From positions 1-64,000 of the forward strand of contig SZPB01000002.1 in NCBI GenBank assembly GCA_030263535.1: a DNA stretch of 64,000 nt. The letters are read 5' to 3'. This DNA comes from Cytophagia bacterium CHB2 (GTDB taxonomy: Bacteria; Zhuqueibacterota; Zhuqueibacteria; Zhuqueibacterales; Zhuqueibacteraceae). The notes under the pieces are model-generated. The model was given only the letters and a program-made list of their open reading frames with translations. It searched no databases and had not been told where the DNA came from. This document shows, piece by piece, positions 1 through 9,300 of the stretch (position 1 is its first letter; the number at the start of each line of letters is the position of its first letter). Both the position numbers and the translations under genes were made by a program.

Positions 1-1517
1 CTGGCATACACGCCGTCCCACCACGCGCCATAACTCTCTGTGCGTTCTTTTGCGCCCGGGAAATAAACCATCGCCCCGTTGACGGAGGGGTGAAGATGAT
101 CGAGATGAATGCTGATCAAAATGATATTGGCCGGAGAAACCCCTTGCGCCAAAAGCCGTTCGTAGATCGCGTCGATCAAATTAATCCGCAAATTCAAGGC
201 GACGCGGCTGTCTTCAATAAGATAAGGCGGCGTGACCAGAACATATCTGTGGCGTTTATCGTTATAGCCGTTGCTCATCGCCGCGCGGCCCGGCCGGCTG
301 GACACAAGCGAATGTACAACAACGCCACGCTGTTCCAGCTCGCCTTGCAAGCGGCGCATCAAATCATAGGCAAGATCAGCCTCACGCCAGCCGCGCACCA
401 TGGTGCCGGGATCATTTCCGCCATGCCCGGCGTCTAAAATCACGTGCAGCTTTCCGGGGCCGCGCCGCACCTGCGCCAGCGGCGCTTCTTCCTCCTCCGC
501 CGTGAGCAGCGCTTCATCAATCAAACGCAGTGGAATTCGAATCGAGGTGCCCGCCGGTATGGCAGTCTCATCGCGAATGTTATTGATGCGCATAAGCTGC
601 CGCGCGATTTGATTGACCTCATCCGCGTCGACGCGGCCGGTGAATCTCACCACCACCGCGCTATAGAGCGCTTCTCCGCGCCGCAATTTATAAACCCCGA
701 ACCATTCTCCGCCAATCTTGCGGAACTTCAGGTCGGGATCGTGCGACACCGGCTTCTCCGCCGCACGCGCGATTGCTGCCGGCGCGCTCAGGGTATCTTG
801 CGGCAACTCCACAAATTCCGCCGAGGAAGGATCGCGCAAAGACTTCGACAACAAATTCGCCGGTATGCGAATTCGTTGTCCGCGGCTCAACGGCGAATGC
901 GAGGGCAGATTGTTCGCCCGTTCGATCTCGGGATACTTATTGCCCTCGCCAGTGAAAATCTCGGCAATCGCCCACATCGTCTCGCCTTTGTGCTGCACAA
1001 TGTGCACCCAGCCCTCATCGTGCTCGATATCTTGTGGAAATACCTGTTGCAGCGCTTTCTTCTTGGCTTCGTAGTTCAACCATGCAAACGGCGCATCGAG
1101 GTATTCTCCTGAATCGGTTTTTACGCTGGCGGCGGGCAATGCTTGCCAGGTGCTGGGATCATGCAAAATGCGTTCGCCCAACGCGCGGCGGCTTTCTTGC
1201 GGAACAATTGCCACTTGCACCGCGATACGGTTATCCTTGAATTGCGTCACAATTTTATCTTCGACTTTATCTTCTGTCGCAAGCGGCGCCGCAAAAGAAG
1301 TATCAATTTTGGAGATTACCTCGGGGACGATGGCCGGAAGAGATGTGGTATCGGGAATAACGGCAACCTGCGCGCTGTCCGCTTGCGGCGATTGCGTTAC
1401 CGGCGGGCGTTGATAAGGCTGCAAGCACCCGAGTAAAAAACCGGCGTACAATAGAACGAGGCGGGCGCGAAAATGTAAGCACATTACCTGAGACACGATG
1501 CTGCGGGGCTCATCCAT
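1..1517 (-). CDS. N-acetylmuramoyl-L-alanine amidase (Amidase_3), LysM-containing lipoprotein, partial
   Basis: Cell-wall hydrolase that would cut the bond between N-acetylmuramic acid and the peptide stem. Read on the minus strand, the start at 1517 gives a hydrophobic leader ending in the lipobox LLGC near residue 32. An alternative ATG is at 1484. An AAGGA lies about 10 nt ahead of 1517. A LysM-like segment (HIVQHKGETMWAIAEIF) follows at about 1020-930, and a second region with LysM-like spacing precedes the catalytic domain. The catalytic domain begins near 450 with VILDAGHGGNDPG, the zinc-binding His of Amidase_3. A conserved acidic position follows (GWREADLAYDL), then SIHLDHLHPSVNG, which carries the second His. 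The gene runs off the left edge, so the C-terminal catalytic Glu is not visible. Family assignment is firm; the substrate is inferred from the family. Confidence 0.9.
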   Translation of the reverse strand, partial: MDEPRSIVSQVMCLHFRARLVLLYAGFLLGCLQPYQRPPVTQSPQADSAQVAVIPDTTSLPAIVPEVISKIDTSFAAPLATEDKVEDKIVTQFKDNRIAVQVAIVPQESRRALGERILHDPSTWQALPAASVKTDSGEYLDAPFAWLNYEAKKKALQQVFPQDIEHDEGWVHIVQHKGETMWAIAEIFTGEGNKYPEIERANNLPSHSPLSRGQRIRIPANLLSKSLRDPSSAEFVELPQDTLSAPAAIARAAEKPVSHDPDLKFRKIGGEWFGVYKLRRGEALYSAVVVRFTGRVDADEVNQIARQLMRINNIRDETAIPAGTSIRIPLRLIDEALLTAEEEEAPLAQVRRGPGKLHVILDAGHGGNDPGTMVRGWREADLAYDLMRRLQGELEQRGVVVHSLVSSRPGRAAMSNGYNDKRHRYVLVTPPYLIEDSRVALNLRINLIDAIYERLLAQGVSPANIILISIHLDHLHPSVNGAMVYFPGAKERTESYGAWWDGVYA

Positions 1518-1573
1518 GATTTTGCCATCCTTGCGGTTTCGTTTTCATCCTTGAAAACGTTAAGGGCTACACT

Positions 1574-1712
1574 GATTTTCAGACAAGCTGAAAATCGAAG
1601 CTCTTCGAGCGGCTTTGAAAACTTCGCCCACAGTAGAAGTAGAACTGCCACAGAAAGAAAAGCCTTTTCAGTGGAATTTCAGTGGGCGAAACACTTTCAG
1701 AATTTTATTCTA
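1574..1712. repeat. Family B structured dispersed repeat, copy B1
   Basis: Spacer element made of hairpins. The first is GATTTTCAG-ACAAG-CTGAAAATC (1574-1596), then GCTC-TTC-GAGC (about 1600-1610). A 9-bp stem TTCGCCCAC/GTGGGCGAA follows (1623-1631 with 1682-1690), and the element ends with AATTTTATTCTA (1701-1712). The same order of hairpins and the same tail recur at 43460-43597. Partial copies are at 49780, 51212, 61601 and 63833. Confidence 0.65.
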
Positions 1713-1732
1713 TGTTTGAATAGGTAATCCGC

Positions 1733-2161
1733 CTAAGCCTTGTGCCGGAGTTGCTGAATAAAATCCGCGAGATAATTTTGCCACTCCGTCTCATTTTTGT
1801 AAAACTTGATGATTAAATAAGGGTCGGTGTTGCCGGTTAAAATGCGGGTGAGAAAAACGCCCTCTTCACATAAACACAAAACCGGCTTGGGCTGCCGCAG
1901 GGCCATCGCAATCTCATAGCCAACCCCCAGCGAGGGCGTGCTCACCTCCGCGATCAGACCATCACACAACGCAATCAAACTCATGTCACGCTTAAAAATT
2001 TCTTGCGCGTTCAAATTCGCTTCGCGATGCAACACTTGTGCATGCGCGACATGCTCGGTCAAAACCTCCAAGCCAGATTCCTTCAGAAAATTCACGATCT
2101 TGTAATAAAGCGGCTGGCGGTCACGCCCGCCGCTGATCGCTGCGGAGAAATAGATTTTCAT
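1733..2161 (-). CDS. 2'-deoxynucleoside 5'-phosphate N-hydrolase-like protein (DNPH1/Rcl family)
   Basis: Small enzyme of the nucleoside 2-deoxyribosyltransferase superfamily. DNPH1 relatives hydrolyse deoxynucleoside monophosphates to base and deoxyribose 5-phosphate, as nucleotide-pool cleaning. The N-terminus KIYFSAAISGGR is the nucleotide-binding start typical of the family. EVSTPSLGVGYEIAMAL matches the conserved block in Rcl proteins that holds the catalytic Glu. About 142 residues is the usual length. A GTG three codons upstream (2170) is an alternative start; ATG at 2161 is preferred because the family begins right at the first strand. It is flanked by repeat families B and A and stands alone. 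Deoxyribosyltransferase activity is the alternative. Confidence 0.75.
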   Translation of the reverse strand: MKIYFSAAISGGRDRQPLYYKIVNFLKESGLEVLTEHVAHAQVLHREANLNAQEIFKRDMSLIALCDGLIAEVSTPSLGVGYEIAMALRQPKPVLCLCEEGVFLTRILTGNTDPYLIIKFYKNETEWQNYLADFIQQLRHKA

Positions 2162-2190
2162 CACGATCACAGAATTGAGAATTTCCGCTT

Positions 2191-2302
2191 AAATAACTTG
2201 TCCAAATCTCAAACCGCGAAGGGACTCGAATAAACGCAAATTTTAAGATTGGCGACTATTCGCGTTTACTCGCGGTTTCAAGAATGAGCAAATTATTTAA
2301 AT
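2191..2302. repeat. Family A dispersed palindromic repeat, copy A1
   Basis: Imperfect palindrome of about 112 bp. The left arm starts AAATAACTTG and contains AAACCGCGAAGGGA. The right arm contains TCGCGGTTTC and ends CAAATTATTTAAAT, roughly the reverse complement of the left arm. Related copies are at 44608-44720 and 51345-51450, with a degraded one at 49801-49860. No ORF spans it convincingly, and all copies lie in spacers. Confidence 0.75.
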
Positions 2303-2339
2303 AGCGCTCCCTAGCACTACACCGTTAAGTGCACAATGT

Positions 2340-2600
2340 TTTCTCCCGAAGGCCAACTTGATGACCCCAACGGGGTCGCATGTAATAGCCCACGGGCAGC
2401 GCCCTGGGAACCGATAAAATCTATCGTATCTAGCCCTGAAGGGGCGGCATTCCTGACGTGGTTCTATGGCGCCCCGCTGGGGCTTGGTGATATCTCATGA
2501 TTACCGATTTCCCAGGGCGTTGCCCTTCGCTTTTACATTTCGCCCCTTTGTTGGGGCTATTCGTCTGTGCCATAGGATTCGACTTAACGTTGTAGTACCA
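2340..2600. repeat. GC-rich block of small palindromes
   Basis: A run of hairpins in the spacer downstream of the LeuA-like gene. It includes GACCCC-AAC-GGGGTC (2363-2377), a CCCACGGGCAGCGCCCTGGGA motif cut short here as CCCACGGGC...GCCCTGGG (about 2390-2409), AGCCCTGAAGGGGC, and GGCGCCCCGCTGGGGC. A further CCCAGGGCGTTGCCCT (about 2510-2526) is roughly inverted relative to the left one. The whole block can fold as a large imperfect palindrome. The short ORF across it is an artefact of the repeat. It resembles GC-rich dispersed palindromes of other large FCB and Planctomycetes genomes, but that is from memory. Confidence 0.5.
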
Positions 2601-2604
2601 GAAA

Positions 2605-3837
2605 TCACGGCAGCGCCTGCAAGACTTCATGAATTTCCGCGTCCGTCATGTTGCGGCTCATGGTTTTGGCCTTGTTGAAAATCGCGTCGATGCGTTCACG
2701 CGCCGGCGCGATGCCCTGGCTTTTGAGCCAGTAAATCACATTGGACTCGCCGCTCATGTGGCCGATTTCGATTTCCTGTTTGCGGCCGAACCAACCCGCC
2801 GGCACACCGGAATAAACCAAATCCGCAAGCCAATCCTGGCCTTTGTTGTGTGCTTTGATGATCGCCGCCGCATGCACGCCGGTGCCGGTGCGAAAGGCGT
2901 CGCGGCCAAACACAGGGTAATTCGGCGGAATCGGAACTTCACAGGCGCGCGACACGGTATCGCAATACTCTTGCAGCGCCGTCAAATCATTGTCAATCCA
3001 GCCCAGCAGCTTGCAATTCACCAGAATGTGATCGAGCGGCGCATTGCCCACCCGCTCGCCCACGCCGAGAATCGTGCCGTGCACGCGATCGGCACCCGCT
3101 TCAATTGCAGCCAGCGTGTTGATGATGGCCATGCCGCGATCGCGATGGCCATGCCAATCGACTTTCACCTCGGGATTAATCGCATGCACGGTCTCGCGCA
3201 CGAATTTTACCAAAGCCCTGACGCCGTTCGGCGTCGCGTGGCCCACGGTATCACACACAACCACGCGCGTTGCGCCGCAACGCACCGCCGTGGCATAAAG
3301 CAGCTTCACGTCTTCAGGATGCGAGCGAATGGTATCTTCGGTGACGAACATCGAGGGTAAACCATGCTTGACCACAAACGAAACGGCTTTCTCCACCGTG
3401 CGCTGTAGAAAAGCGATATCCCAATTCTCGGCAAATTGCCGGATCGGGCTGGAGCCTAGAAACGTGGCCGCTTCAATCGCCATGCCCACGCGCTGCGCGG
3501 TTTCAACGATCGGGATGATGTCGGCTTCCACCGTGCGTGCGGCGCAATTGGGAAAGATATTGAGTTTGTTGTTCACGATCTCTTGCGCCAGCGCCAGCAC
3601 ATCGGCGCGCGCCCGCGGCCCGGCGCCCGGCAAGCCAATGTTTGCCGCTTGAATGCCGAGCCGGTGCATGAGATGAAGCATGCCAAATTTTTCGGCAATA
3701 GGCGGATCGGTTACCGAAGGCGATTGCAAACCGTCGCGCAGCGTCTCGTCGTCAAACTCGACCGGCTTGCTCGGCTTGAAATGCCCCTCGTGCTTGTTCC
3801 AATCATAAATGAGATCGTGTTCATTTAAGCTGGTCAT
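2605..3837 (-). CDS. 2-isopropylmalate synthase/homocitrate synthase-like enzyme (DRE-TIM metallolyase)
   Basis: Acetyl-CoA-dependent Claisen-condensing enzyme of the LeuA/CimA/NifV superfamily. DDETLRDGLQSPSVTDP near residue 28 is the DRE-TIM signature, in which the Asp binds metal and the Arg is catalytic. DWHGHRDRGMAI near residue 228 is the HxH metal-binding motif. The barrel is complete, but at 410 residues it lacks the roughly 120-residue LeuA regulatory domain, so leucine feedback by that route is unlikely. The substrate cannot be read from sequence: isopropylmalate, citramalate and homocitrate synthases share these motifs. The start has GAGG 6 nt upstream. It lies downstream of bshA on the same strand with a 72-nt gap. 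Confidence 0.8.
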   Translation of the reverse strand: MTSLNEHDLIYDWNKHEGHFKPSKPVEFDDETLRDGLQSPSVTDPPIAEKFGMLHLMHRLGIQAANIGLPGAGPRARADVLALAQEIVNNKLNIFPNCAARTVEADIIPIVETAQRVGMAIEAATFLGSSPIRQFAENWDIAFLQRTVEKAVSFVVKHGLPSMFVTEDTIRSHPEDVKLLYATAVRCGATRVVVCDTVGHATPNGVRALVKFVRETVHAINPEVKVDWHGHRDRGMAIINTLAAIEAGADRVHGTILGVGERVGNAPLDHILVNCKLLGWIDNDLTALQEYCDTVSRACEVPIPPNYPVFGRDAFRTGTGVHAAAIIKAHNKGQDWLADLVYSGVPAGWFGRKQEIEIGHMSGESNVIYWLKSQGIAPARERIDAIFNKAKTMSRNMTDAEIHEVLQALP

Positions 3838-3909
3838 GATTTGCCTCGGGTTGCGAGCTCCTCTTTTCGAATTTCTCTGTCAATCCCGTTCTTCTGTTGC
3901 TGCAAGCCT

Positions 3910-5034
3910 TCATCGGGCAGACAATACCTCGTCATAATATCGTTCCCAATCCGGCATAATTCTTTCGATATCGAACAACTCGGCGCGGGCGCGCGCGTTT
4001 TTTGAAAATGCGATTTGCTTGGCCGAATCTGCCAGCAAATCCGAGGCGGCTTCGGCCATGGCTGCGATCTCGCCGACCGGCAACAAAAAGCCGTTCTTGC
4101 CGTGCTCGATTACTTCCGGCAGGCCGCCGGCATCGGTGCCAATGACCGGCACGCCGCAATTCATCGCTTCTAATGCAACCAGGCCGAAACTTTCCTGCTC
4201 GGTCGGCAGAAGAAAAAGATCGGCGCAATACAGAATTTCTTCGAGATAATCCACCGATCCCAAAAAACTCACGTCATCGCGCAGGCGCAATTCCTTGACC
4301 AATTGTTGCACAAACAGGCGTTCCGGGCCTTCGCCGACCAACAGTAATTTACACGGTATTTTTTCGCGCACGCGCGCGAAAATGCGCACCACATCGCTGA
4401 CGCGCTTGACCGGGCGGAAATTGGAGGCATGCACCACGAGGCTTTCCCCGTGCGGGGCAAACATTTCGCGCTTGCACGGTCCGGCTTTCGCCGGCCGGCC
4501 CTTTTTGATATCGATGAAATTATAAATGCGGCGAATGTCGCGCTTAATATTGAATTCGTCTTTGGTGCGCTTGACCAGATAATCGGATACGGCCGTCACG
4601 CCGTCGGATTGTTCAATACTAAATTTGATCACACTATAAAAAGATTTATCTGTGCCCAGCAACGTGATGTCCGTGCCGTGCAACGTCGTGATGACTTTCA
4701 GTTTTGCGGAGCCGACGATGTGTTTGGCCAGATACGCTGCCGTCGCATGCGGCACAGCATAATGCGCATGAATGATGTCCAGGTCATACTCTTGTGCCAC
4801 ATCAACGACTTTATTGGTCAGCCCGATGTCATAGGGCGGATATTTGAACAACGGATACGTGGCAACATCGACTTCGTGAAAAAAAATGCGCGGATGAAAC
4901 TCGCGCAGGCGAAACGGCATGGCGTGACTGATAAAATGCACTTCATGCCCGCGTTGCGCAAGCGCCATGCCCAGCTCAGAGGCCACCACGCCGGAGCCGC
5001 CGAGCGTGGGATAACTAATCATGCCTATTTTCAT
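3910..5034 (-). CDS. bshA: N-acetyl-alpha-D-glucosaminyl L-malate synthase BshA
   Basis: First enzyme of bacillithiol synthesis: GT4 glycosyltransferase joining GlcNAc from UDP-GlcNAc to L-malate. The N-terminus MKIGMISYPTLGGSGVVASELG is the BshA form of the glycine-rich loop. VHASNFRPVKRVSDVV marks the second Rossmann domain. EQESFGLVALEAMNCGVPVIGTDAGGLPE, abbreviated here as the E-x7-E region near residue 285, is the GT4 nucleotide-sugar site. 374 residues is normal. bshB1 lies 0.5 kb upstream on the same strand and bshC further upstream, which strongly supports BshA over a generic GT4 enzyme. Confidence 0.93.
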   Translation of the reverse strand: MKIGMISYPTLGGSGVVASELGMALAQRGHEVHFISHAMPFRLREFHPRIFFHEVDVATYPLFKYPPYDIGLTNKVVDVAQEYDLDIIHAHYAVPHATAAYLAKHIVGSAKLKVITTLHGTDITLLGTDKSFYSVIKFSIEQSDGVTAVSDYLVKRTKDEFNIKRDIRRIYNFIDIKKGRPAKAGPCKREMFAPHGESLVVHASNFRPVKRVSDVVRIFARVREKIPCKLLLVGEGPERLFVQQLVKELRLRDDVSFLGSVDYLEEILYCADLFLLPTEQESFGLVALEAMNCGVPVIGTDAGGLPEVIEHGKNGFLLPVGEIAAMAEAASDLLADSAKQIAFSKNARARAELFDIERIMPDWERYYDEVLSAR

Positions 5035-5121
5035 TGCTGTCGTCTCTTAGATGCGAATCTTCAGGCTGACTCTTGTCAACCCTCAACAAACCTTCTATCG
5101 TTCAGCTCATGCGATCTCATG

Positions 5122-5499
5122 TCATTGCGCGCGCAGCGAACGCGCCAGCAGACCAATGCCGCCAACCAGCAGGATCAACATCACCAGCGTGTTGAACAAA
5201 CTGGTGGGGCGAAAGTAAATATTGAGATGCGTAAGAATGCCGGCGAAAATAATGACCACGCCCGCAATCGTCAACAGCCAGCCGAGCATCGAGCTGCCAT
5301 TGAAGAACAGCAGGCCAACGCCGAACAAAAACGGTATCAGCGAAAGTCCGAAAGCGCTGACGCCGAAAAAATGCCAAAACCCGCTCGTCACCGTCACTTG
5401 GTTCGTCAACAAATAGCCGCCGGCAACCGCCATTACGAAGCCGAGAAAAAATTTGCCGACGCCGCCGGAGGTGCCGCCGGCGCCTTGAGGAAATTGCAT
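5122..5499 (-). CDS. Small four-helix membrane protein, unknown function
   Basis: About 125 residues with four hydrophobic stretches: GKFFLGFVMAVAGGYLL, FFGVSAFGLSLIPFLFGVGLLFF, MLGWLLTIAGVVIIFAGIL and LFNTLVMLILLVGGIGLLA. A glycine-rich N-terminus and a short basic tail (ARSLRAQ) sit at the ends. I do not recognise a family. The start at 5499 is chosen because GGAGAG lies 8 nt upstream; the longer reading from 5529 has no ribosome site. It sits between bshB1 and bshA on the same strand, so it is probably co-transcribed with the bacillithiol genes. A link to that pathway is only positional. Confidence 0.75.
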   Translation of the reverse strand: MQFPQGAGGTSGGVGKFFLGFVMAVAGGYLLTNQVTVTSGFWHFFGVSAFGLSLIPFLFGVGLLFFNGSSMLGWLLTIAGVVIIFAGILTHLNIYFRPTSLFNTLVMLILLVGGIGLLARSLRAQ

Positions 5500-5535
5500 G
5501 CTAGGACTCTCCGCTAAAAAACCGATCAAACTTAT

Positions 5536-6309
5536 TCAGGGAATTGCATCTTCGCACCAGGCGCCAAACGCGGCCACCGGATCATCGAGCCGCACGCTCT
5601 CGCGCACGATGAACGCTTCGCCGTATTTCACGCCAATCATCGCGCCCCAATTGCGGTTTTGCGCGGTGATGAATTCCAAAAACTCCGGGCGTGAAATAAT
5701 GGTGCGCTCGGCGCCGTATTTGTGCATGTTCTCGCCATGAAATTGCGATTCATGAGCCAACACCGCGCGCATTTTTTCTTCAAAGGTATCCGAAATATCC
5801 ACAATGAAACTCACGGAAATCTCGTAGCGCTCGGGCGTATACAACACGCGATAAGGCCGCCACGGCCGCTTGAGTTCATCCGGCGCTTCACTCGCTCCAA
5901 CCAGCGGGCTGAGATCGAGATTCTTCAAGCCGGCAATCATTGCGGCATCGCGCACCAAGTGCGAGGCATGAATGTGATCCGGATGGCGCGCCTGCCAATG
6001 CATCGTTGCCACCACGCGCGGCTGCAATTGCCGGATGATGCGCACAAGTTTGAGGCGGTTGATCTGAGTTTCTTCGATACCGGCATCGGGAATATCGAGC
6101 ATGCCGTGTTGCGACACGCGCATGATCTGCGCGGCGGCATCGTACTCGCGCTGGCGAATCTCGGGCGTGCCGCGCGTGCCGCTTTCGCCGCGCGTGAGCG
6201 TGAAGGCGGCCGTGCGATAACCCATTTTTGCGAGCTTGATCAACGTGCCCGCGCAGCCCAATTCAATGTCGTCGGGATGCGCGGCCAGGGCAAGAAAATC
6301 GATGGACAT
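5536..6309 (-). CDS. bshB1: N-acetyl-alpha-D-glucosaminyl L-malate deacetylase BshB1
   Basis: Zinc-dependent LmbE/PIG-L deacetylase that removes the acetyl group from GlcNAc-malate, the second step of bacillithiol synthesis. MSIDFLALAAHPDDIELGC carries the AHPDD metal/catalytic motif at residues 9-13. The third zinc ligand is in HPDHIHASHLV near residue 110. RGESGTRGTPEIRQRE is a BshB1-type block. The frame is open 24 codons upstream of 6309, but those overlap the previous gene and lack family similarity, so ATG 6309 is used. The gap to the upstream cyclase gene is 7 nt, so the two are probably co-transcribed. About 257 residues is slightly long for the family. Confidence 0.92.
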   Translation of the reverse strand: MSIDFLALAAHPDDIELGCAGTLIKLAKMGYRTAAFTLTRGESGTRGTPEIRQREYDAAAQIMRVSQHGMLDIPDAGIEETQINRLKLVRIIRQLQPRVVATMHWQARHPDHIHASHLVRDAAMIAGLKNLDLSPLVGASEAPDELKRPWRPYRVLYTPERYEISVSFIVDISDTFEEKMRAVLAHESQFHGENMHKYGAERTIISRPEFLEFITAQNRNWGAMIGVKYGEAFIVRESVRLDDPVAAFGAWCEDAIP

Positions 6310-6316
6310 GTTCTTT

Positions 6317-9300
6317 CTATGATTCAACCAAATGGAATTCGCCCAGCAATTGCTTTGCTTCCTGCAAATCCGCCGTGTCAAAGCCTTCCGTGAACCAATG
6401 GTAAATTTCCGATAAGAACGCGGTTGCTTCAGCGGCTTTGCCCTGTTTTTGCCACAAGCGGCTCAAGCTCATGGCGGCGCGCAATTCCCAGGATTTGGCG
6501 CGCTGCTGTTGCGCCACCGTGAGGGCTCGCCGAAAGCATTCTTCCGCTTGCTGCTGCTGCGCGGGCAACAAACCGTTGAATTTGCCGCTGTCAGATTGCA
6601 TCAACAAAAGCTCGCCTTTGATGCGCCATTGCTCGGCTTCAATGTGGCGCTCACCGCCGTTCTTCACCATCTCGATGGCCTCGTCAATGATTTGCAGGCC
6701 TTCTTCGACACGCCCCATTTTGCCATAAGCCAATGCGCGTTGCGCCAGGCCCGCAGCTTCTCCAATTTGCGCGCCGCCGGCGTGCAAATGCGCCACGGCT
6801 TGATCGATCAGGGCCAACGCTTCGTCATGCTGGCCGCGCTCAAAAAGCGCGCTGCCTTTCTGAATTTCTCCGCAAGCGCGCCAAAACGGAAAACCCTGCT
6901 CTTCCGCCAATGCGATCAATCGTTCTGCGCGCTCGAGCATCATGTGCTGTTCCCGGCGCAAATAATGCAAATCTCCATTGAAGTTGAGCGCGAGCGCCAG
7001 CGTGAATGGATGCGCGAGTTTTTCCGCCAATGCCAGCGCGTCATTGCTGCGTTGCAATGCTTGTTCGGGATAACCGAGCATCCACAAAGCGGCGGCAAGA
7101 TACGACAGGCAAACCACGCCCGGGTCTTCGCCATATTCAAAAGCGTCCGTGCGATGCTCCGAAGGCTGATAAAGCTCGAGCGCTTTCGTTAAGTGTTCTT
7201 GCGCCCGCGCCAGTTCGCCCCAACTGGCCAGCGTCACGCCCAGCGTCAGATGGCCGGTCAACAACAGCTCGGCGTTCTGCTTTTTTTGCGCCAGCCGCAT
7301 GCACTCCTGCGCCAAGGCCAGGGCTTTTTCAAAATCAGCGCGGACCAACGTGCCTTTCCACAACCCCAGCATGCTCGAAGATTGGCGCGGTGAATACTCG
7401 ACGCGTTCACAAAGCTCGCGCGCGCGATGGTAGATTCGTTCGATTTCCGGGGCGGTGTAACCCTTGGTCGCTGCAGTCGCAACGCCCAAATACGTCAACA
7501 ACTCAAGCTCGAGCTGATCGCGTTGCGCGTTTTCCGGCAGCGTGTTCAACAAGTCCAATCCCCGCGTCAAATGGCTGATGGCTTCGATATTCGCCGAGCG
7601 CTGGATCGCGTTTTCGCCGGCCCATTGCCAGTAGGCGATCGCGGTTTCGATCAGGCCGGCTTCGGTGTAATGATGGGCGAGCAGCTCGGGCTGGTCGGAG
7701 GCCGTGTCATAAAATTTTTCCACCAGCGTTTGCGCAATGCGTTGATGATAATACTGCCGCCGGCTTTTCAGCAAGGTTTGATACGCGGCTTCCTGAATCA
7801 GGGCATGCTTGAAAACATACGTGGCGCCGTGTCCGTTGGGATGAGGATTTTCATAAAGCAGTTCGGCCTTGACCAACTGCGCCAGACCCTGTTGCAGCGT
7901 GGTTTCCTCCACCAGAGCCACAGCACTCATCAATTCAAAGGAAAATTCGCGCCCGAGAGTGGCGGCCAATTGCGCCACTTCTTTAACCGGCGCCAGGCGG
8001 TCAAGCCGTGCCATCAACGAGTCCTGCAGCGTGGCCGGAATGGCAAGCGGCGGCAGCGCGCCGTTCAATTCGAAATGATTATTGTCTTCCCGCAGCATAC
8101 CGGATTCCAACACCATCTTGGTGAGTTCTTCCACGAACAAGGGGATGCCGTCGGTTTTGGTCACGATTTGCCGCAGCACGGGCGCGGGCAGCATTTTTGC
8201 GCCGGTCACCTGCGCCACCATCGTTTCAACTTGATCTTGTGTGAGGCGGTTGAGGTTGATTTGCACGACATCAGGACTTTCGCCCCACGGCGGCATAAAC
8301 TCCGGACGCGAGGTGAACAACGCCAGCAAACGCGCGGTTTGGGTGGATTGCAGCAGCAGGTTAAGCATATCGAGCGTGGAAGGATCGGCCCAATGCAAAT
8401 CTTCAACCACAAGAACCACGGGCTGCTGCTGCGCCATCTCCATCAAAATGGCCAGCCATGCTTCCAGGGTTTTCTGTTTCAGGCGATGAGGATTCAGTTT
8501 CGGCGGGTTGTAACAATCTCCCAGAGGCACGGAAAGCAGCCCCGCAAACAGTGGTAACGTTTCAGAAGCCGGTTGTTGATAATGGCTGAGCCAATTCTCG
8601 AGCTTTTTGGTTTTAACGTCACAGGCGTCCTCCCGGCGAAAATCAAGCACGCGCTGCAACCATTCGATCAAGGGATGCAATGCGCTGTTTTGAAAATAAG
8701 GCGAGCCGTGACACTCCAACCAGAGATGCGGCTCATGGGCAAGCTGTTGTTTGAACGCATGCAACAAACGCGATTTTCCAATACCGGCTTCGCCGTTGAG
8801 CAGCACGGCCTGCCGTTCGCCGCTTTTGACGCGCTGCCATGCCGCGACCAGTTCCTGCAATTCTTTATGCTTGCCCACCAGCGGCGTCAAGCCGGCATTC
8901 ATGGTCGCCTCAAGACGATTGTGCGCGCCGCTTTCGTTCAACACGCGAAAGATTTCAAGCGGCGGCACAATGCCTTTCAACACCCGCATGCCTTGCGACT
9001 GCTGCTTGAAAAAGCCTTGCACGAGATGATGCGTTGCCGAGCTGATCACCACGGTATTCGGCTCTGCAAAACCCTGCAACCGCGCAGCGATATTCGGCGC
9101 CGTGCCCAGCGCAAGCTGCTCGCGTTTTGCGCCGCCGCCCATTTCACCGATCACCACCAAACCGGTATGAATGCCGACGCGCACCGCCAGGCTTTCATGA
9201 AAATCCCGCTGCAAACGTTCATTGAGCTTTTGCGTCGCGTCGACGATTTCCAAACCGGCGCGCACAGCGCGGCGCGCATCATCTTCATGCGCGACCGGAT

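Noticed and set aside
2430-2630. 66-residue frame on the minus strand in the GC-rich palindrome block
   Set aside because: Falls entirely in repeat hairpins and overlaps the LeuA-like gene end; no similarity.
4429-5517. Long plus-strand frame opposite bshA
   Set aside because: Antisense shadow of bshA and its neighbour: composition mirrors the real genes and no family matches.
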